Shown piece by piece: positions 52,441-63,597 of a stretch of 64,000 bases of DNA. The notes below the pieces were generated by a model that saw only the letters and a program-made list of their open reading frames with translations, searched no databases and had not been told where the DNA came from. Position 1 is the first letter of the stretch, and each line of letters begins with the position of its first letter. The position numbers and the translations under genes are program-made. Source of the DNA: Chlorocebus sabaeus (lineage: Eukaryota > Chordata > Mammalia > Primates > Cercopithecidae); NCBI RefSeq assembly GCF_047675955.1, contig NC_132927.1, positions 67,375,702 through 67,439,701 on the forward strand, written 5' to 3'.

Positions 52441-53946
52441 CTCTGTTGACGCAGGGAGAGCAAGTTAACTCTTGCAGGGAGAACTGGGCTTGCAGGAGAC
52501 AGCCAGCTGCCAGCAGCTCTGCAGCTTTAAGAACTGGGGCGGGCGGGCTGCCGAGGAGAGCACGCTGCTGCACGGGCCACGTGAGCTCAGGCTGTGGGAG
52601 CGGATGGAGCTGCCATAGTCAGCGCTTAGGGCTGGCCCCAGCTTGTAGACCCGAGTCCTGCAGAACAACCCCCCATGGCGCGGGCGAGCAGAAGAAAGGG
52701 GGCCTTTATGCCCTTTTGAGGGAAGCACACATTCTGCAAGGCCGTGGAAACAAAGAGAAGAACTGTTTGTAGCCCTCGTCCAGACGCCCCAAACAAACAG
52801 TAAGTCAGAAGGGAACAGAGCACAGCACAGTCCCTCCTTCTGCCCCAGGCGACATCCACCTTGCCCCACCCCACCTAAGAAGCCCAAGGGTATTCTGGGA
52901 GCCCAACCACAGGACAATGGCAGGGCAAAACCAGTGAGCAAGGCAGAAAATTCCCTGAAATTCTCCACTGAGGCCCAACTGTTCCTCTCCTTGAAAAGCC
53001 AAGGCTTGGCTCAAGCCAGATAGCACCTGAGGATGGACAGAACACATCAGGTATTGGCAGTGTTTCTCCTCTGTTCTCTCTCCTGCAAGGCCTTTTCAGT
53101 CCTTGTCACTGCCCTTGAGAACTCCCAGGTCACGTGAAGGCAAAGAAAGTAAAACTGAAACTGCCTTTGAGCCACAGGCTTGCTGGGGATGAGGTGACAA
53201 AGCTAATCGAGGTGGCAGTTGGGGAAGGGGTTCCAGGCTGCTGCAGGCACACTGGCCAGAGCTTCGTGGATATCTGCAGGGCCCAAAAGTCCCTCCCTGT
53301 TTTGAGGAGTGAATGATGGCTGTGAGGTAGCGGCCAGGCTGGTCACCTCCGTGTTGGCTGGAGGCAGAATTCTGTAAATCCTCTCCAAGTCTTTCTCCAG
53401 GCCACTGGTTAGCTCATCTCAGCCTCCTCTGGGAGCGTCAACACTAACATGGCACAGGGGACTGCAGTGGTGTGCTTTGGACCTGTGTACCCACCCAAGG
53501 CTAAAGGCAGAGCCAGGTGACTTTGTGGGGGTCTCTTCTGTAGGATTATCTGTACTTCCCCTCTGTCTTCTTTTACTATGGGAGATCGAGAGCTGGCTAT
53601 AACCCACCTTCCTTCATGAGAACCACACTAAATTGCAAAAATTATCCCAGTGCTGGAGGAGGGCAGCAGGTTGAGATTACGTTGGCAGGAAGAATGTTGG
53701 CATTGATTGGCACGCAGGGGAGGAGAGCTGCTTTGTGCTTTAAAGGTAACCGAGTATGAGCTAAAAAGAAGGAAAGGAGAGGCCAGGAGTAGGAAGAAGA
53801 AGGAAAGCTGGCTTCACTGGAGGGGTGGAGTGAAGTTGAGGAAGCAGGAAGGGGAAGGAGGCAATGGGTGGGAAGGGAAGGGCAGGGTGGAGTTAACTGA
53901 AAGAAGGCTAAACTGTGGCTTGTACATAATTATGAGGAAGCATCTT
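52441..53946. other. Unique block with a CpG/GC-box cluster
   Basis: No confirmed exon. 52520-52800 is the densest non-repeat CpG patch in the window. 53750-53930 is purine-rich (GGAAGG). Confidence 0.5.
52520..52800. promoter_or_regulatory. Candidate regulatory patch
   Basis: About 15 CpGs in 280 bases, GGGGCGGGCGGGC (Sp1-like, 52537-52549), CCACGTGA E-box (52578) and, at 52795-52803, ACAGTAAGT, which could serve as a splice donor. Too small for a standard CpG island; role inferred. Confidence 0.3.
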
Positions 53947-54234
53947 TTTTTTTTTCCCCCTTCATTTTGAGATGGAGTCTGTATGTCGCCCAGGCTGGTG
54001 TGCAGTGGTGTGATCTCAGCTCACTGCAACCTCTGTGTCCTAGGTTCAAGCTATTCTCCTGCCTCAGCCTCCCAAGTAGCAGGGACTACAGGCGTGTGTC
54101 ACCAGGTCTGGCTAATTTTTGTAGTTTTAGTAGAGACAGGGTTTTGCCATGTTAGCCAGGCTGGTCTCAAGCCATCCACCCAGCCTGGCCTCCCAAAGTG
54201 CTGGGATTACAGGCGTGAGCCACCACACCTGGCC
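53947..54234 (-). mobile_element. Full-length Alu with an internal deletion
   Basis: T-run, C6, TTTGAGATGGAGTCTGTATG to CCACCACACCTGGCC. Perfect AGGAAGCATCTT (53935-53946, 54235-54246). Confidence 0.93.
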
Positions 54235-54246
54235 AGGAAGCATCTT

Positions 54247-54814
54247 AAAAGAGTCAGATGTCACTTCCAGCTGAGGGCTGGATCCCAGGAGGCCAACTGG
54301 TGGCCCCTGACATGTTTTATTTGTAAGTGTGAGGACTCTTGGAAATTTGGGAAATTGTACGCGTGTGAAAGAATGGGCTCACGTTTCCGCAGGGCAGCTG
54401 GCGCTGGAGCTGCTGGTTTGCCCAAGTCCCCACCTCTCCTGCACTCTGAGCTTTGCATTCCTTGACCCACCCCAAAACTTCTGTGCCTGCCCGGTTCCTG
54501 TGGGCAATGCAGATTGCTGCTACTCCTGGTTTGATAATAATGATTCTCGTCCAAGTGCACAGGTATATGCTCTTTCAATTAATTTCAATTAATACCTCCC
54601 TTTTTCAGTGGAGCATGACAGATACACAAAACCAGCCCTCTCCTTGACAGATTTCTCAGCCTTTCCAGGCGATCTGCCAAGTTGCTAGAGGGTATTTGCA
54701 TTAAAAAAAAAAAAAAGTTTATTTTCTTACTTTGGGTTTAAGGATTTTCCAACCTGCCTTAAGGCAATATTTCATTTATGCCACATGTTACAGCTTTCAA
54801 AGCATTTTTTAAAC
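54247..54814. other. Unique sequence
   Basis: Nothing recognised; A14 at 54703-54716. Confidence 0.5.
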
Positions 54815-54995
54815 AGACTTGAATTTGTTTTATCCTTCCAGAAGCTCCATGAAGTCTGTAGTTTGGATCTCCTCATGCTGTCTTGGAGGAAACAGAATTG
54901 TAGAGAAACTAAATGACTGCCCTTGGTCCTTCAGTAATGTTGAAGTTCACATTCAGGCACAGCTCTCTGGAAGACCAAGCTGTGTCTTTTTGACT
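54815..54995 (-). mobile_element. MIR, antisense
   Basis: GAGGAAACAGAATTGTAGAG, AACTAAATGACTGCCCTTGG. Confidence 0.75.
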
Positions 54996-55067
54996 GTGTG
55001 GAATTGTAAAAAGTTATGCTTTGAAAAGCATAGTGACTGAAAATATGATCTCAATCCAGAATATTTG

Positions 55068-55987
55068 TGTTACCAGAAAGGGGCCCCAAACCAGACCCCA
55101 AGAGAGTTCTTGGACCTTGTGCAAGAAGAAATTGGGGGCAAGTTCATAGTAAAGTGGAAGTGAAAGCAAGTTTATTAAGAAAGTAAAGGAATAGGCCGGG
55201 TGCAGTGGCTCATGTCTATAATCCCAGCACTTTGGGAGGCCAAGGCAGGCAGATCACAAGGTTAGGAGATCAAGACCATCCTGGCCAACATAGTGAAACC
55301 CTGTCTCTACTAAAAATACAAAAATTAGCTGGATGTGGTGGCGTGCACCTGTAATCCCAGCTACTTGGGAGGCTGAGCCAGGAGAATCACTTGAACCTGG
55401 GAGGCAGAGGTTGCAGTGAGCCGAAATCGCCCCACTGCACTCCAGCCTGGCGACAGAGTGAGACTCCATCTCAAAAAAAAAAAAAAAAAAAAATGACTCC
55501 TCCATAGGTAGAACAGTGGCATGGGTTGCTTGACCGAGTATACTTATAGTTATTTATTAATTATATGCTAAACAAGGGACGGATTATTCATGAGTGTTCC
55601 AGGAAAGAGGTGGGCAATTCCTGGAACTGAGGGTTTCTCCCCTCTTTATACAATATAGGGTAATTTCCAGACGTTGCCATGGCATTTGTAAACTGTCCTG
55701 GTGTTGGTGGGAGTGTCTTTTGCCTGCTAATGCATTATGGTTAGTGTATAATAAGCAGGGAGGACGACCAGAGGTCACTTTCATTGCTATCTTGGTTTTG
55801 GCTGGTTTCTTTACTGCAAAGTATTTTATCAGCAGGGTCTTTGTGACCTGTATCTTGTGCCTACCTCCTATCTCATCCTGCGACTAGGAATGCCTAAGTT
55901 CCTGGGAATGCAGCCCAGTAAGTCTCAGCCTTATTTTACCCAGCCCCTATTCAAGATGGAGTGGCTCTGGTTCAAAAGCCTCTGACA
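55068..55987 (-). mobile_element. ERV1-type LTR, antisense, with an Alu
   Basis: TGTTACCAGAAAGGGGCC to GCCTCTGACA. On the minus strand TTCTTAATAAACTTGC holds the AATAAA (about 55170). ACGTTGCCATGGCATTTG and GACGACCAGAGGTCAC are recognised from a common primate LTR family I cannot name with certainty. Confidence 0.78.
55194..55493 (+). mobile_element. Full-length Alu in the LTR
   Basis: GGCCGGGTGCAGTGGCTCATG start, A20 tail. Confidence 0.93.
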
Positions 55988-56180
55988 CTTGGACTTGACT
56001 GCTGGTTTGGCCACTCAATACCTATGAATCTTTAGGCAAAGTACTGAATCTTCCTGCGCTTCCTTTTCTGTAAAATAGGGATAACAGCCCTCATCTAGGG
56101 AGTGTTGTATGGATTAAATGACATAGTACATGAAAAGTGTTTAGAACAGTGCCTGGCACAGAGTAAGCTTTTGTTGACAA
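55988..56180 (+). mobile_element. MIR, near full length
   Basis: CTGTAAAATAGGGATAACAG, GTATGGATTAAATGACATAG, GAACAGTGCCTGGCACAGAG. Confidence 0.87.
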
Positions 56181-56184
56181 AAAA

Positions 56185-57350
56185 AAAAAAAAAAGCCGAA
56201 CTCTGTGAAATATTTGAAGAAACTTATTCTGAGCCAAACATGAGGACCCAGGAGGTCCTGAGAATATGTGCCTACGATGGTTGGGATACAGCTTGGTTTT
56301 ATGCAGTTTAGGAAGACACAGACATCTATCAATACATGTGAGGTACACATTGGTTTGGTTGATTCAGTCCAGAATTGAGGTGTTCAGGTCATAGGTAGAT
56401 TCAAAGATTTCCTGATGAGCAATTAGTTAAAAGAGTTAAGCTTTGCCTAAAGTTGAAGTTAGCAGGAAGAAACACTTGGATTTAAGATAAAAGGGATTGT
56501 GGAAGCCAAGGGCCAAGGTTCTTGTTATGTAGATGAAGCTTCCAGGTAGCAGGCGTCAGAGAGAATGGATGGTAAATCTCCCTTTTTTGTTGTTGTTGTT
56601 GTTTTTTGTTTCTTGTTTTTTGAGATGGAGTCTCACTCTGTCACCCAGGCTGGAGTATAGTGGGATGATCTTGGCTTACTGCACCCTCCGCCTCCTTGGA
56701 TTCCAGCGATTCACCTCCTTCAGCCTCCCAAGTAGCTGGGATTACAGACGCCACCCCCCCCCCCCCCACCATGCCTGGCTAATTTTTTTGTATTTTTAGA
56801 TTTTTAGTAGAGACGGGGCTTCACCATGTTGGCCATACTGGTCTCAAACTCCTGACTTCAAGTGATCCACTCGCCTCAGCCTCCTGAAGTACTGGGATTA
56901 CAGGTAAACCTCTCTTATCAGACCTTAAAAGGTGCCAGACTCTTCATTACTCTCTTCAGGGTGGGAGGACCTGGAAGGGGAAAGAACTAGTTATGTTAAC
57001 AGATTCTTTACAGATGCAGAAAGCAGTTTCAAAATATGGTGAAGTAACATATTTGGGGGTAAAATATTTTGATTTCCTTCTTTATCTGTCATTTGATAGA
57101 GTTAGGTTGGAATTTGGTATCTTATGGCTACAAAGAGTCTCTTTTGTCAGACTTAAGATCTCTGTTTTAATATTAATGCTGGTCAGTTGTATCTAAACTC
57201 CCCAGTGGAGGGGGTATAATGAGGCATGTTCAGCCATTCCCCTCCCATCATGGCCTGGACTAGTTTTTCAGGTTTCTTTGGAATGCCCTTGGCCGAAAGG
57301 GGTTCATTCAATTGGTTGAAGGGCTTAGAATTTTACTTTTGGTTTATACT
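56185..57350 (+). mobile_element. Probable LTR-derived repeat, interrupted
   Basis: GCCGAACTCTGTGAAATATTTG, GGAGGTCCTGAGAATATGTG, CAGCTTGGTTTTATGCAG and, after an Alu, TTATCAGACCTTAAAAGGTG and GGAATGCCCTTGGCCG...TTTGGTTTATA. I recognise it as a repeated primate LTR-like unit but cannot name it; strand nominal. Confidence 0.55.
56602..56905 (-). mobile_element. Alu, slightly 5' truncated, with C14
   Basis: (TTG)n then TTTTTTGAGATGGAGTCTC; C14 run at 56754-56767; stops at GGGATTACAGG. Confidence 0.9.
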
Positions 57351-57375
57351 TTCAAGAAATATTCCTATCGGTGGG

Positions 57376-57505
57376 GCCAGGCGTGGTGGCTCATGCCTGT
57401 AATCCCAGCACTTTGTGAGGCCAAGGCAGGAGGATTGCTTGAGCTCAGGAGTTCAAAACCAGCCTGGGCAACATAATGAGACCCTAAAAAGTCTCCCTAA
57501 AAAGT
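57376..57505 (+). mobile_element. Free left Alu monomer (FLAM-like)
   Basis: GGCCAGGCGTGGTGGCTCATG to CAACATAATGAGACCC, then AAAAAGT-type tail. Confidence 0.8.
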
Positions 57506-57519
57506 TAAAAAAATTTTTT

Positions 57520-58145
57520 TTTAAATTCTACTACTACTAAAATTATTATTATCTGTGCCTTTGGGAGACACTCTGTATTACTTAGGATACAGGCTAAATT
57601 GTAAAAAAGATCCCAAAATACATTTGCTCAAAAAGGATAGAAAATTTTTCCTCTTTCACATAATAGCTAAGAGGTAGATGGTCAGTCCAGGACAGGCAAC
57701 CAACTCTGTTCCACAGGATCATTCAGGAGCCCTCCATCTTGTTGCTCCCTTTTCTGCATAGTCAAAACTGACTCAACATCACCTTCACCTTCTGTTCCTG
57801 CCTGTAGTGGGAAGAGGGAAGGAATCAGAGGGCAAACAGCTCCCTTCTAAATGATATAACTCAGAGTTGTACATACCCTTTCACTCATATTCCCTGACCC
57901 ACTCTGTTCCTCTGATCAAACTTCCCAGGCTTTTCTACCTTGATCTGGCCTTTGGTACTACTGTGCTCCCATACCTGAAGACTCTTTCTCACTGCAGTGC
58001 TACTCTTTCTAGGTTCCCATCCTACTTTGCTGGACATTTTTTTCCATTTATTTCACAGAGACCTCCTGTTCCACTAACTCTCTAAATATCCCCTGGGTCT
58101 TCGTGTTCCACCCACGGCCCTTCTTGCCTTCTGCCCTCTCCCTCT
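57520..58145. other. Unique sequence
   Basis: No repeat or exon recognised. Confidence 0.5.
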
Positions 58146-58608
58146 CCTGTGAGGGTGTTGCCAAAAGGAGATTAACGTTTGAGTCAGTGAACTGGGAGAG
58201 GCAGACCTGCCCTCAATCTGGGTGGGTACCATCTAATCAGCTGCCGGCTCATCTAGGATAAAAGCAGGCAGAGGAACATGGAAGGACTAGACTGGCTGAG
58301 TCTTTGGTCTTCATCTTTCTCCTGTGCTGGATGCTTCCTGCCCTCAAACATCCGACTCCAAGTTCTTCAGCTTTGGACTCTTGGACTTACACCAGTGGTT
58401 TGCCAGGGGCTCTCGGCCTGAGACTGAAGGCTGCACTGTTGGCTTCCCTACTTTTGAGGTTTTGGGACTTGGACTGGCTTCCCTGCTCCTCAGCTTGCAG
58501 ATGGCCTATTGTGAGACTTCATCTTGTGATGGTGTGAGTCAATACTCCTTAATAAACTCCCCTTCATGTATTAGTCCTGTCCCATCTAGAGAACCCTGAC
58601 TAATACAC
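58146..58608 (+). mobile_element. ERVL-type (MLT2-like) LTR, 5' truncated
   Basis: CTGTGAGGGTGTTGCCAAAAG, GGGAGAGGCAGACCTGCCC, CATCTAATCAGCTGCCG, CTCCTTAATAAACTCCCC (polyA signal), ending GAACCCTGACTAATACAC. The frames at 58304-58599 are LTR reading. Confidence 0.78.
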
Positions 58609-58857
58609 TTAGTGTCCTCAGCCATGCGGAAGCTGATGACATGCCGCTCTCCCTCCTCCAGGCAGGTGTCCCTCCTGACTTCTGGTGCTGAATGTCCACC
58701 CTGTCACGGACCTCTGCCTGGGGCTGTCTCACAGGCTTCTCCTACTTAGCATTCTAAAACCAAATTCCTCATCAGTCTCTTCTTGTATTTATTTTCATGA
58801 ATGTCACAGTTAGCTGGTTGTCCATCCTGGGAAAAAGAAATCTGATAATAATAATTA

Positions 58858-59157
58858 TTATTATTTGTTGAGATGAAGTTTCACTCTTATCACCTAGGCT
58901 GGAGTGCAATGGCGCCATCTCAGCTCACTGAAGCCTGCAACCTCCGCCTCCTGGGTCCAAGCCATTCTCCTGCCTCAGCCTCCTGAGTAGCAGGGATTAC
59001 AGGCACCCACCACCATGCCTGGCTAATTTTCATATTTTTAGTAGAGACAGCGTTTCACCATGTTGGCCAGGCTGGTCTTGAACTCTGTCCTTAGGTGATC
59101 CACCTGCCTCGGCCTCCCAAAGTGCTGGGATTACAGGCATGAGACACCCCGCCTGGC
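58858..59157 (-). mobile_element. Full-length Alu
   Basis: TATTTGTTGAGATGAAGTTTC to CACCCCGCCTGGCC; CTGATAATAATAATTATT / CTGATAATTATT flanks. Confidence 0.92.
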
Positions 59158-59830
59158 CCTGATAATTATTTGTGATTCCTTTCTTTCCTTGCACGTTTTG
59201 CATACATTCAATCCGGTATCAGGTTCTGGGAGTCTCCTTCCAGTTCCTCAAATTAGCCCTTCCTCTTATTCTCTCACTTTGGGGAACGCCTTGATTGCTT
59301 CTCAAACAATCCTGAAGGATGTTCTTCACATTCATCTTTCACCGAGTACTGCCTGCTCAGGGGATCCTCCCACCCTTAGTGCTCCTGGGACTCTTAGATG
59401 AAGCTCATACTGCTTCAGTTTATTCACATGCTCCTTCCCAAGCATCTCTTTGTCTATCTTCCCAGCCCCTCTGTCTCTTTACCCCAGGTGTGCCAACCAC
59501 TCACACTTTCACCTACAGAGACTTCTTCAACCTTTCTCCCAGTGCTGATTTCCAGTTGTTTGTCAAAGCTCATGCAATGCCTCCCAGACCATAGCTGCCT
59601 GAGGCTGTCAACACAGTTTTCCTTGCCTCTTCCTCATTAGCAGCTCCAGTGCTTAAGCACATTGCTGGATACACAGAAGGTGCTCTCTGAATGGCAAAAG
59701 AATGAACTGTAGGCTCTTTCCATGTTCTACTCCACCATCCAATCGTGCCACCTGCTGTGTACCCAAGCTTCCGAGAAGACCCTCTTCTCCTGTGGGGATG
59801 TCTGTAACTCTTTCAAGACATAATATTTTT
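59158..59830. other. Unique, perhaps decayed L2
   Basis: 59600-59690 (TCAACACAGTTTTCC..., GCACATTGCTGGATACACAG) resembles an L2 3' end; rest unassigned. Confidence 0.4.
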
Positions 59831-60035
59831 GGCTGGGTGCAGTGTCTCACGCCTGTAATCTCAGCATGTTGGGAGGCCAAGGTGGGTGGATCACCTGAGA
59901 TCAGGAGTTCGAGACCAGCCCGGCCAACATAGCGAAACCCCATCTCTACTAAAAATACAAAAATTAGCCAGACATGGTGGCGATCGCACCACTGCACTCC
60001 AGCCTGGGTGACAGAGTGAGAATCCATCTCAAAGA
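59831..60035 (+). mobile_element. Alu with a 100-base right-arm deletion
   Basis: GGCTGGGTGCAGTGTCTCAC start; GACATGGTGGCGATCGCACC joins the two sides of the deletion. Confidence 0.9.
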
Positions 60036-60114
60036 TAATAACAATAATAGTAATTTCAAGAGCAAACTCAACTAATGTCTTCGGTGAAGCTTTCTCCTAC
60101 TTCCCCAGCCAGAT

Positions 60115-60390
60115 TTTCATTATTTATTTATCCGTCAAGTATTTTTTAAATGCCTGTAGTGTGCCAGGCACTGTTCAGTATACCGGGGATAGAGCAGGGG
60201 GAAAAAAATGGCAAAAACCCCTACCCTTAAGAGGTTCGCAGTATAGTGTGGGGAATTAGAAATAAGCATCTGTCTCTTCTCTGGTCTTTAAGCGCCTCAC
60301 AGGCACGGGCCATGTCTGCTCATCTGTTTATTCCCATCATCTAACAGAGTGCTCAAGACATTTGCTTGATGAATGCGTTTTGAGCACTGG
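60115..60390 (-). mobile_element. L2 LINE, antisense piece
   Basis: GTGTGCCAGGCACTGTTCAG, ATACCGGGGATAGAGCAG, CCTACCCTTAAGAGGTTC. Confidence 0.7.
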
Positions 60391-60574
60391 GAGATGATCA
60401 CAGAAGAGCTAAGAAGTGATAACAGTTGTATTTAGTGGAGAACGGTATTCACACCTTGTTGTCTAGATTGCCTTGAAATCAGGCTCTGTATTATATCTTT
60501 TGGGTTTTTTTTTTATTTCTTAGAAAAACTGTTAACCTATTTAGAGTAATTTTATTAAGGAGTCTTTTTTTTCT

Positions 60575-60850
60575 TCTTCTTTTTTTTTTGAGACAGAGTC
60601 TCACCCTGTGCTCCAGACTGGAGTGCAGTGGTTCAACAACCACAGCTCACTGCAGCCTTGACCTCCTGGGCTCCCACCTCAGCCTCCTGAGTAGCTGGGA
60701 ACACAGATACGTGCCACCCTTCCCAGCTAATTTTTTATTTTTTGTAGAGATGGGGTTCCACTGTGTTGCACAGGCTGATCTCAAACTTCTGGGCTCAGGC
60801 AGTCCTCCCACCTTGGCCTCCCAAAGTGTTGGGATTACAGGCATGAGCCA
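60575..60850 (-). mobile_element. AluJ-like
   Basis: TTTTTTTTTGAGACAGAGTC to ACAGGCATGAGCCATG. Confidence 0.9.
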
Positions 60851-60889
60851 TGAACCTTTAAAAGAGAAAAAGAAAGATTTTTTTCTTTT

Positions 60890-61315
60890 AAATTAAAAAG
60901 TATGACATTGCGACTGGGTGCGGTGGCTCACGCCTGTAATCCCAGCACTTTGGGAGGCCGAGGCGGGCAGATCGCAAGGTCAGGAGATTGAGACCATCCT
61001 GTGAGTGGTGAAACCCCATCTCTACTAAAAATAAAAGAAATTAGTTGGGCCTGGTGGCGGGCACCTGTAGTCCCAGCTACTCAGGAGGATGAGCCGGGAG
61101 AATGGCGTGAACCCAGGAGGCGGAGCTTATAGTGAGCCGAGATTGCACCACTGCACTCCAGCCTGGGCGACAGAGAGAGACTCCGTCTCAAAAAAAAAAA
61201 AAAAGTATGACATTGCATAACACTGTGAGTGTATTTAATGTTACTGAATTGTACACTTTAAAATGATTAAGATGGTCAATGTTATGTGTATTTTAACTAT
61301 AATAAAAGAAAAAAA
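60890..61315 (+). mobile_element. L1M 3' end, interrupted
   Basis: GTATGACATTGC, then after the Alu GAATTGTACACTTTAAAATG and TATGTGTATTTTAACTATAA. Confidence 0.75.
60912..61200 (+). mobile_element. AluY in L1M
   Basis: GACTGGGTGCGGTGGCTCAC start. Perfect AAAAGTATGACATTGC (60896-60911, 61201-61216). ACCATCCTGTGAGTGGTGAAAC is an altered left arm. Confidence 0.95.
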
Positions 61316-61317
61316 GT

Positions 61318-61938
61318 TCTTTTTTCTTTTTTTTTTCTTTTTTTGTTTGAGATGGAGTCTCACGCTGTTGCCCAGGCTGGAGTGCAGTGGCTCGATCTTG
61401 GCTTACTGCAACCTCCGCCTCCCGGGTTCAAGCAATTCTCCTGCCTCAGCCTCCCAAGTAGGAGTAGCAGGGACTATAGGCGACTGCTACCACGTCCAGC
61501 TAATTTTTGTATTTTTTTTTTTTTAGACGGAGTCTCGCTGTGTTGCCCAGGCTGGAGTGCAGTGGCCGGATCTCAGCTCACTGCAAGCTCTGCCTCCCGG
61601 GTTCACGCCATTCTCCTGCCTCAGTCTCCCGAGTAGCTGGGACTACAGGCGCCCGCCACCATGTCCAGCTAGTTTTTTGTATTTTTTTAGTAGAGATGGG
61701 GTTTCACCGTGTTAGCCAGGATGGTCTTGATCTCCTGACCTCGTGATCTGCCCATCTCGGCCTCCCAAAGTGCTGGGATTACAGGCTTGAGCCACCGCAC
61801 CCGGCCAATTTTTGTGTTTTTAGTAGAGACAAAGTTTCACTATATTGGCCAGGCTGGTCTCGAACTCCTGACCTTGTGATCCGCCCACCTCGGCCTCCCA
61901 AAATGCTGGGATTACAGGCGTGAGTCACCACACTTGGT
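61318..61938 (-). mobile_element. Alu split by a younger AluY
   Basis: Outer parts 61318-61511 and 61807-61938 (TTTTTAGTAGAGACAAAG...GTGAGTCACCACACTTGG). It has an insertion GTAGGAGTAGCAGGG near 61455. Confidence 0.92.
61512..61806 (-). mobile_element. AluY, Old World monkey type, nested
   Basis: T-run, AGACGGAGTCTCGCTGTG to GCTTGAGCCACCGCACCCGG. AATTTTTGT of the host Alu is duplicated at each side. Confidence 0.94.
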
Positions 61939-62531
61939 TAGTTCTTTCTTTTCTTAAGGCTGCATTTCGTTCAACAAGGAGGCACTCACTATGTACCCAG
62001 CACTACTATGGGTTTGTGGGCTATAAAGACAGATAAGACACAGTCCCTGTCTTTGGAGGACTTGGGCTTAGCAGGGGACAGGCACCTGAGCCACAGAGAC
62101 AATCAAGAGTTGCTCCCTGTGCTCGGGGAGAACTCTGTTCGGCCCACACCACCTTAGTTACTAGTGACGGCCACCAGACTTGAAGCATCATGAGTACCTG
62201 GATCATCACAGAGGAATCAATCCGTTTTTATAGGGCTAACTTGGGTGTTTCTAAAAATATCAAGTAACAAACACACAACAGAACATTTATAAGAGCAGGA
62301 TTCCAAGGTATCAGTTTGACAGTAAACGGAGGGGCCCAGCCAAGCATATTCCCATGCTGCAAAGCCACTTGATATTAGCGCACATCTTGAAGCAATAAAC
62401 ACTGCCCTGGCAGACCCTGGCAAATGGACTTGTGAATATTTAGAAATGGGGCAGCCTTGTTTGGGAAAACTGTCATATTGATGGTAGTTTGGGAGAAATG
62501 AGGTAGAGACAGTTAAAAAAAAAAAGAATGA
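61939..62531. other. Antisense L2 piece then unique
   Basis: 61960-62110 (GGCACTCACTATGTACCCAG, AGATAAGACACAGTCCCTG) is antisense L2; the rest is unassigned. Confidence 0.5.
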
Positions 62532-62823
62532 GGCCAGGCACGGTGGCTCACGCCTGTAATCCCAGCACTTTGGGAGGCCTAGGCGGGTGGATCATGAGGT
62601 CAGGAGATCAAGACCATCCTGGCGAACATGGTGAAACCCTATCTCTACTAAAAAATACAAAAAATTAGCCGGGCATGGTGGCGGTCGCCTGTAGTCCCAG
62701 CTACTTGGGAGGCTGAGGCAGGAGAATGGCGTGAACCCGGGAGGCGGAGCTTGCAGTGAGCCGAGATCGCACCACTGCACTCCAGCCTGGGCAGCAGAGC
62801 AAGACTCCGTCTCAAAAAAAAAA
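62532..62823 (+). mobile_element. AluY
   Basis: GGCCAGGCACGGTGGCTCAC start; GAACCCGGGAGGCGGAGCTTG; A11 tail; CpG-rich. Confidence 0.94.
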
Positions 62824-62944
62824 AGGAGGAATGAAAGAATGAACTGTATGCTTTCAGAAACGTTAAACTCTCTCATTCACGGAGCCTAATGCGTCAAGTT
62901 TAGGTCCATTGTAACAGTACTTCAGGTTGTTTCTGATTATTTTT

Positions 62945-63220
62945 TTCAAGACAGGGTCTCACTTTGTCCCTCAGGCTGGAGTGCAGTGACACAGTCATGG
63001 CTCACTGCAGCCTTAACCCCTTGGGTTTAGATGGTCCTCTGACCTCGGCCTCCTGGGTAGCTGGGACTACAGGTGTGCACCGCCAGAGCCAGCTGATTTT
63101 TTGTAGAGACAGGGTTTCGCCATGTTGCTAGGCTAGTCTGGAACTTCTGGGCTTAAACAGTTCACCTGCCTTGGCCTGCCAAAGTACTGGGATTACATGC
63201 ATGAACCACTGCACCCAGCC
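62945..63220 (-). mobile_element. AluJ-like
   Basis: TTTTTTCAAGACAGGGTCTC to GAACCACTGCACCCAGCC. Confidence 0.91.
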
Positions 63221-63271
63221 TGTTTTTTTGATTTTTTAAAGGAGCATCATTTGGCTTTAATAGTCAGACTT

Positions 63272-63274
<3 letters not shown>

Positions 63275-63303
<29 letters not shown>

Positions 63304-63582
63304 GAGATGGAGTCTCACTCTGTCACCCAGGCTGGAGTGCAGTGGCACAATCTCAGCTCACTGTAACCTCTGCCTCCCGGGTTCAAGCAATTTTCCTACC
63401 TCAGCCTCCTGAGTAGCTGGGACTATAGGCACATGCCATCATGCCCAGCTAATTTTTGTATTTTTAGTAGAGACAGGTTTCATCATGTTGGCCAGGATGG
63501 TCTCGGTCTCCTGACCTCGTGATCCACCCACCTCAGCCTCCCAAAGTGCTGGGATTACAGGCGTGAGCCACCTCGCCCGGCC
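63275..63582 (-). mobile_element. Full-length Alu
   Basis: T-rich run, GAGATGGAGTCTCACTC to GAGCCACCTCGCCCGGCC. Perfect AATAGTCAGACTTTT (63259-63273, 63583-63597). Confidence 0.95.
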
Positions 63583-63597
63583 AATAGTCAGACTTTT

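Noticed and set aside
52465..52968. 167-residue minus-strand and 121-residue plus-strand frames
   Set aside because: Overlapping opposite frames in GC-rich DNA, expected by chance; no domain recognised.
58304..58599. Plus-strand frames of 77-91 residues
   Set aside because: They lie in an ERVL-type LTR; LTRs of this kind do not encode protein.
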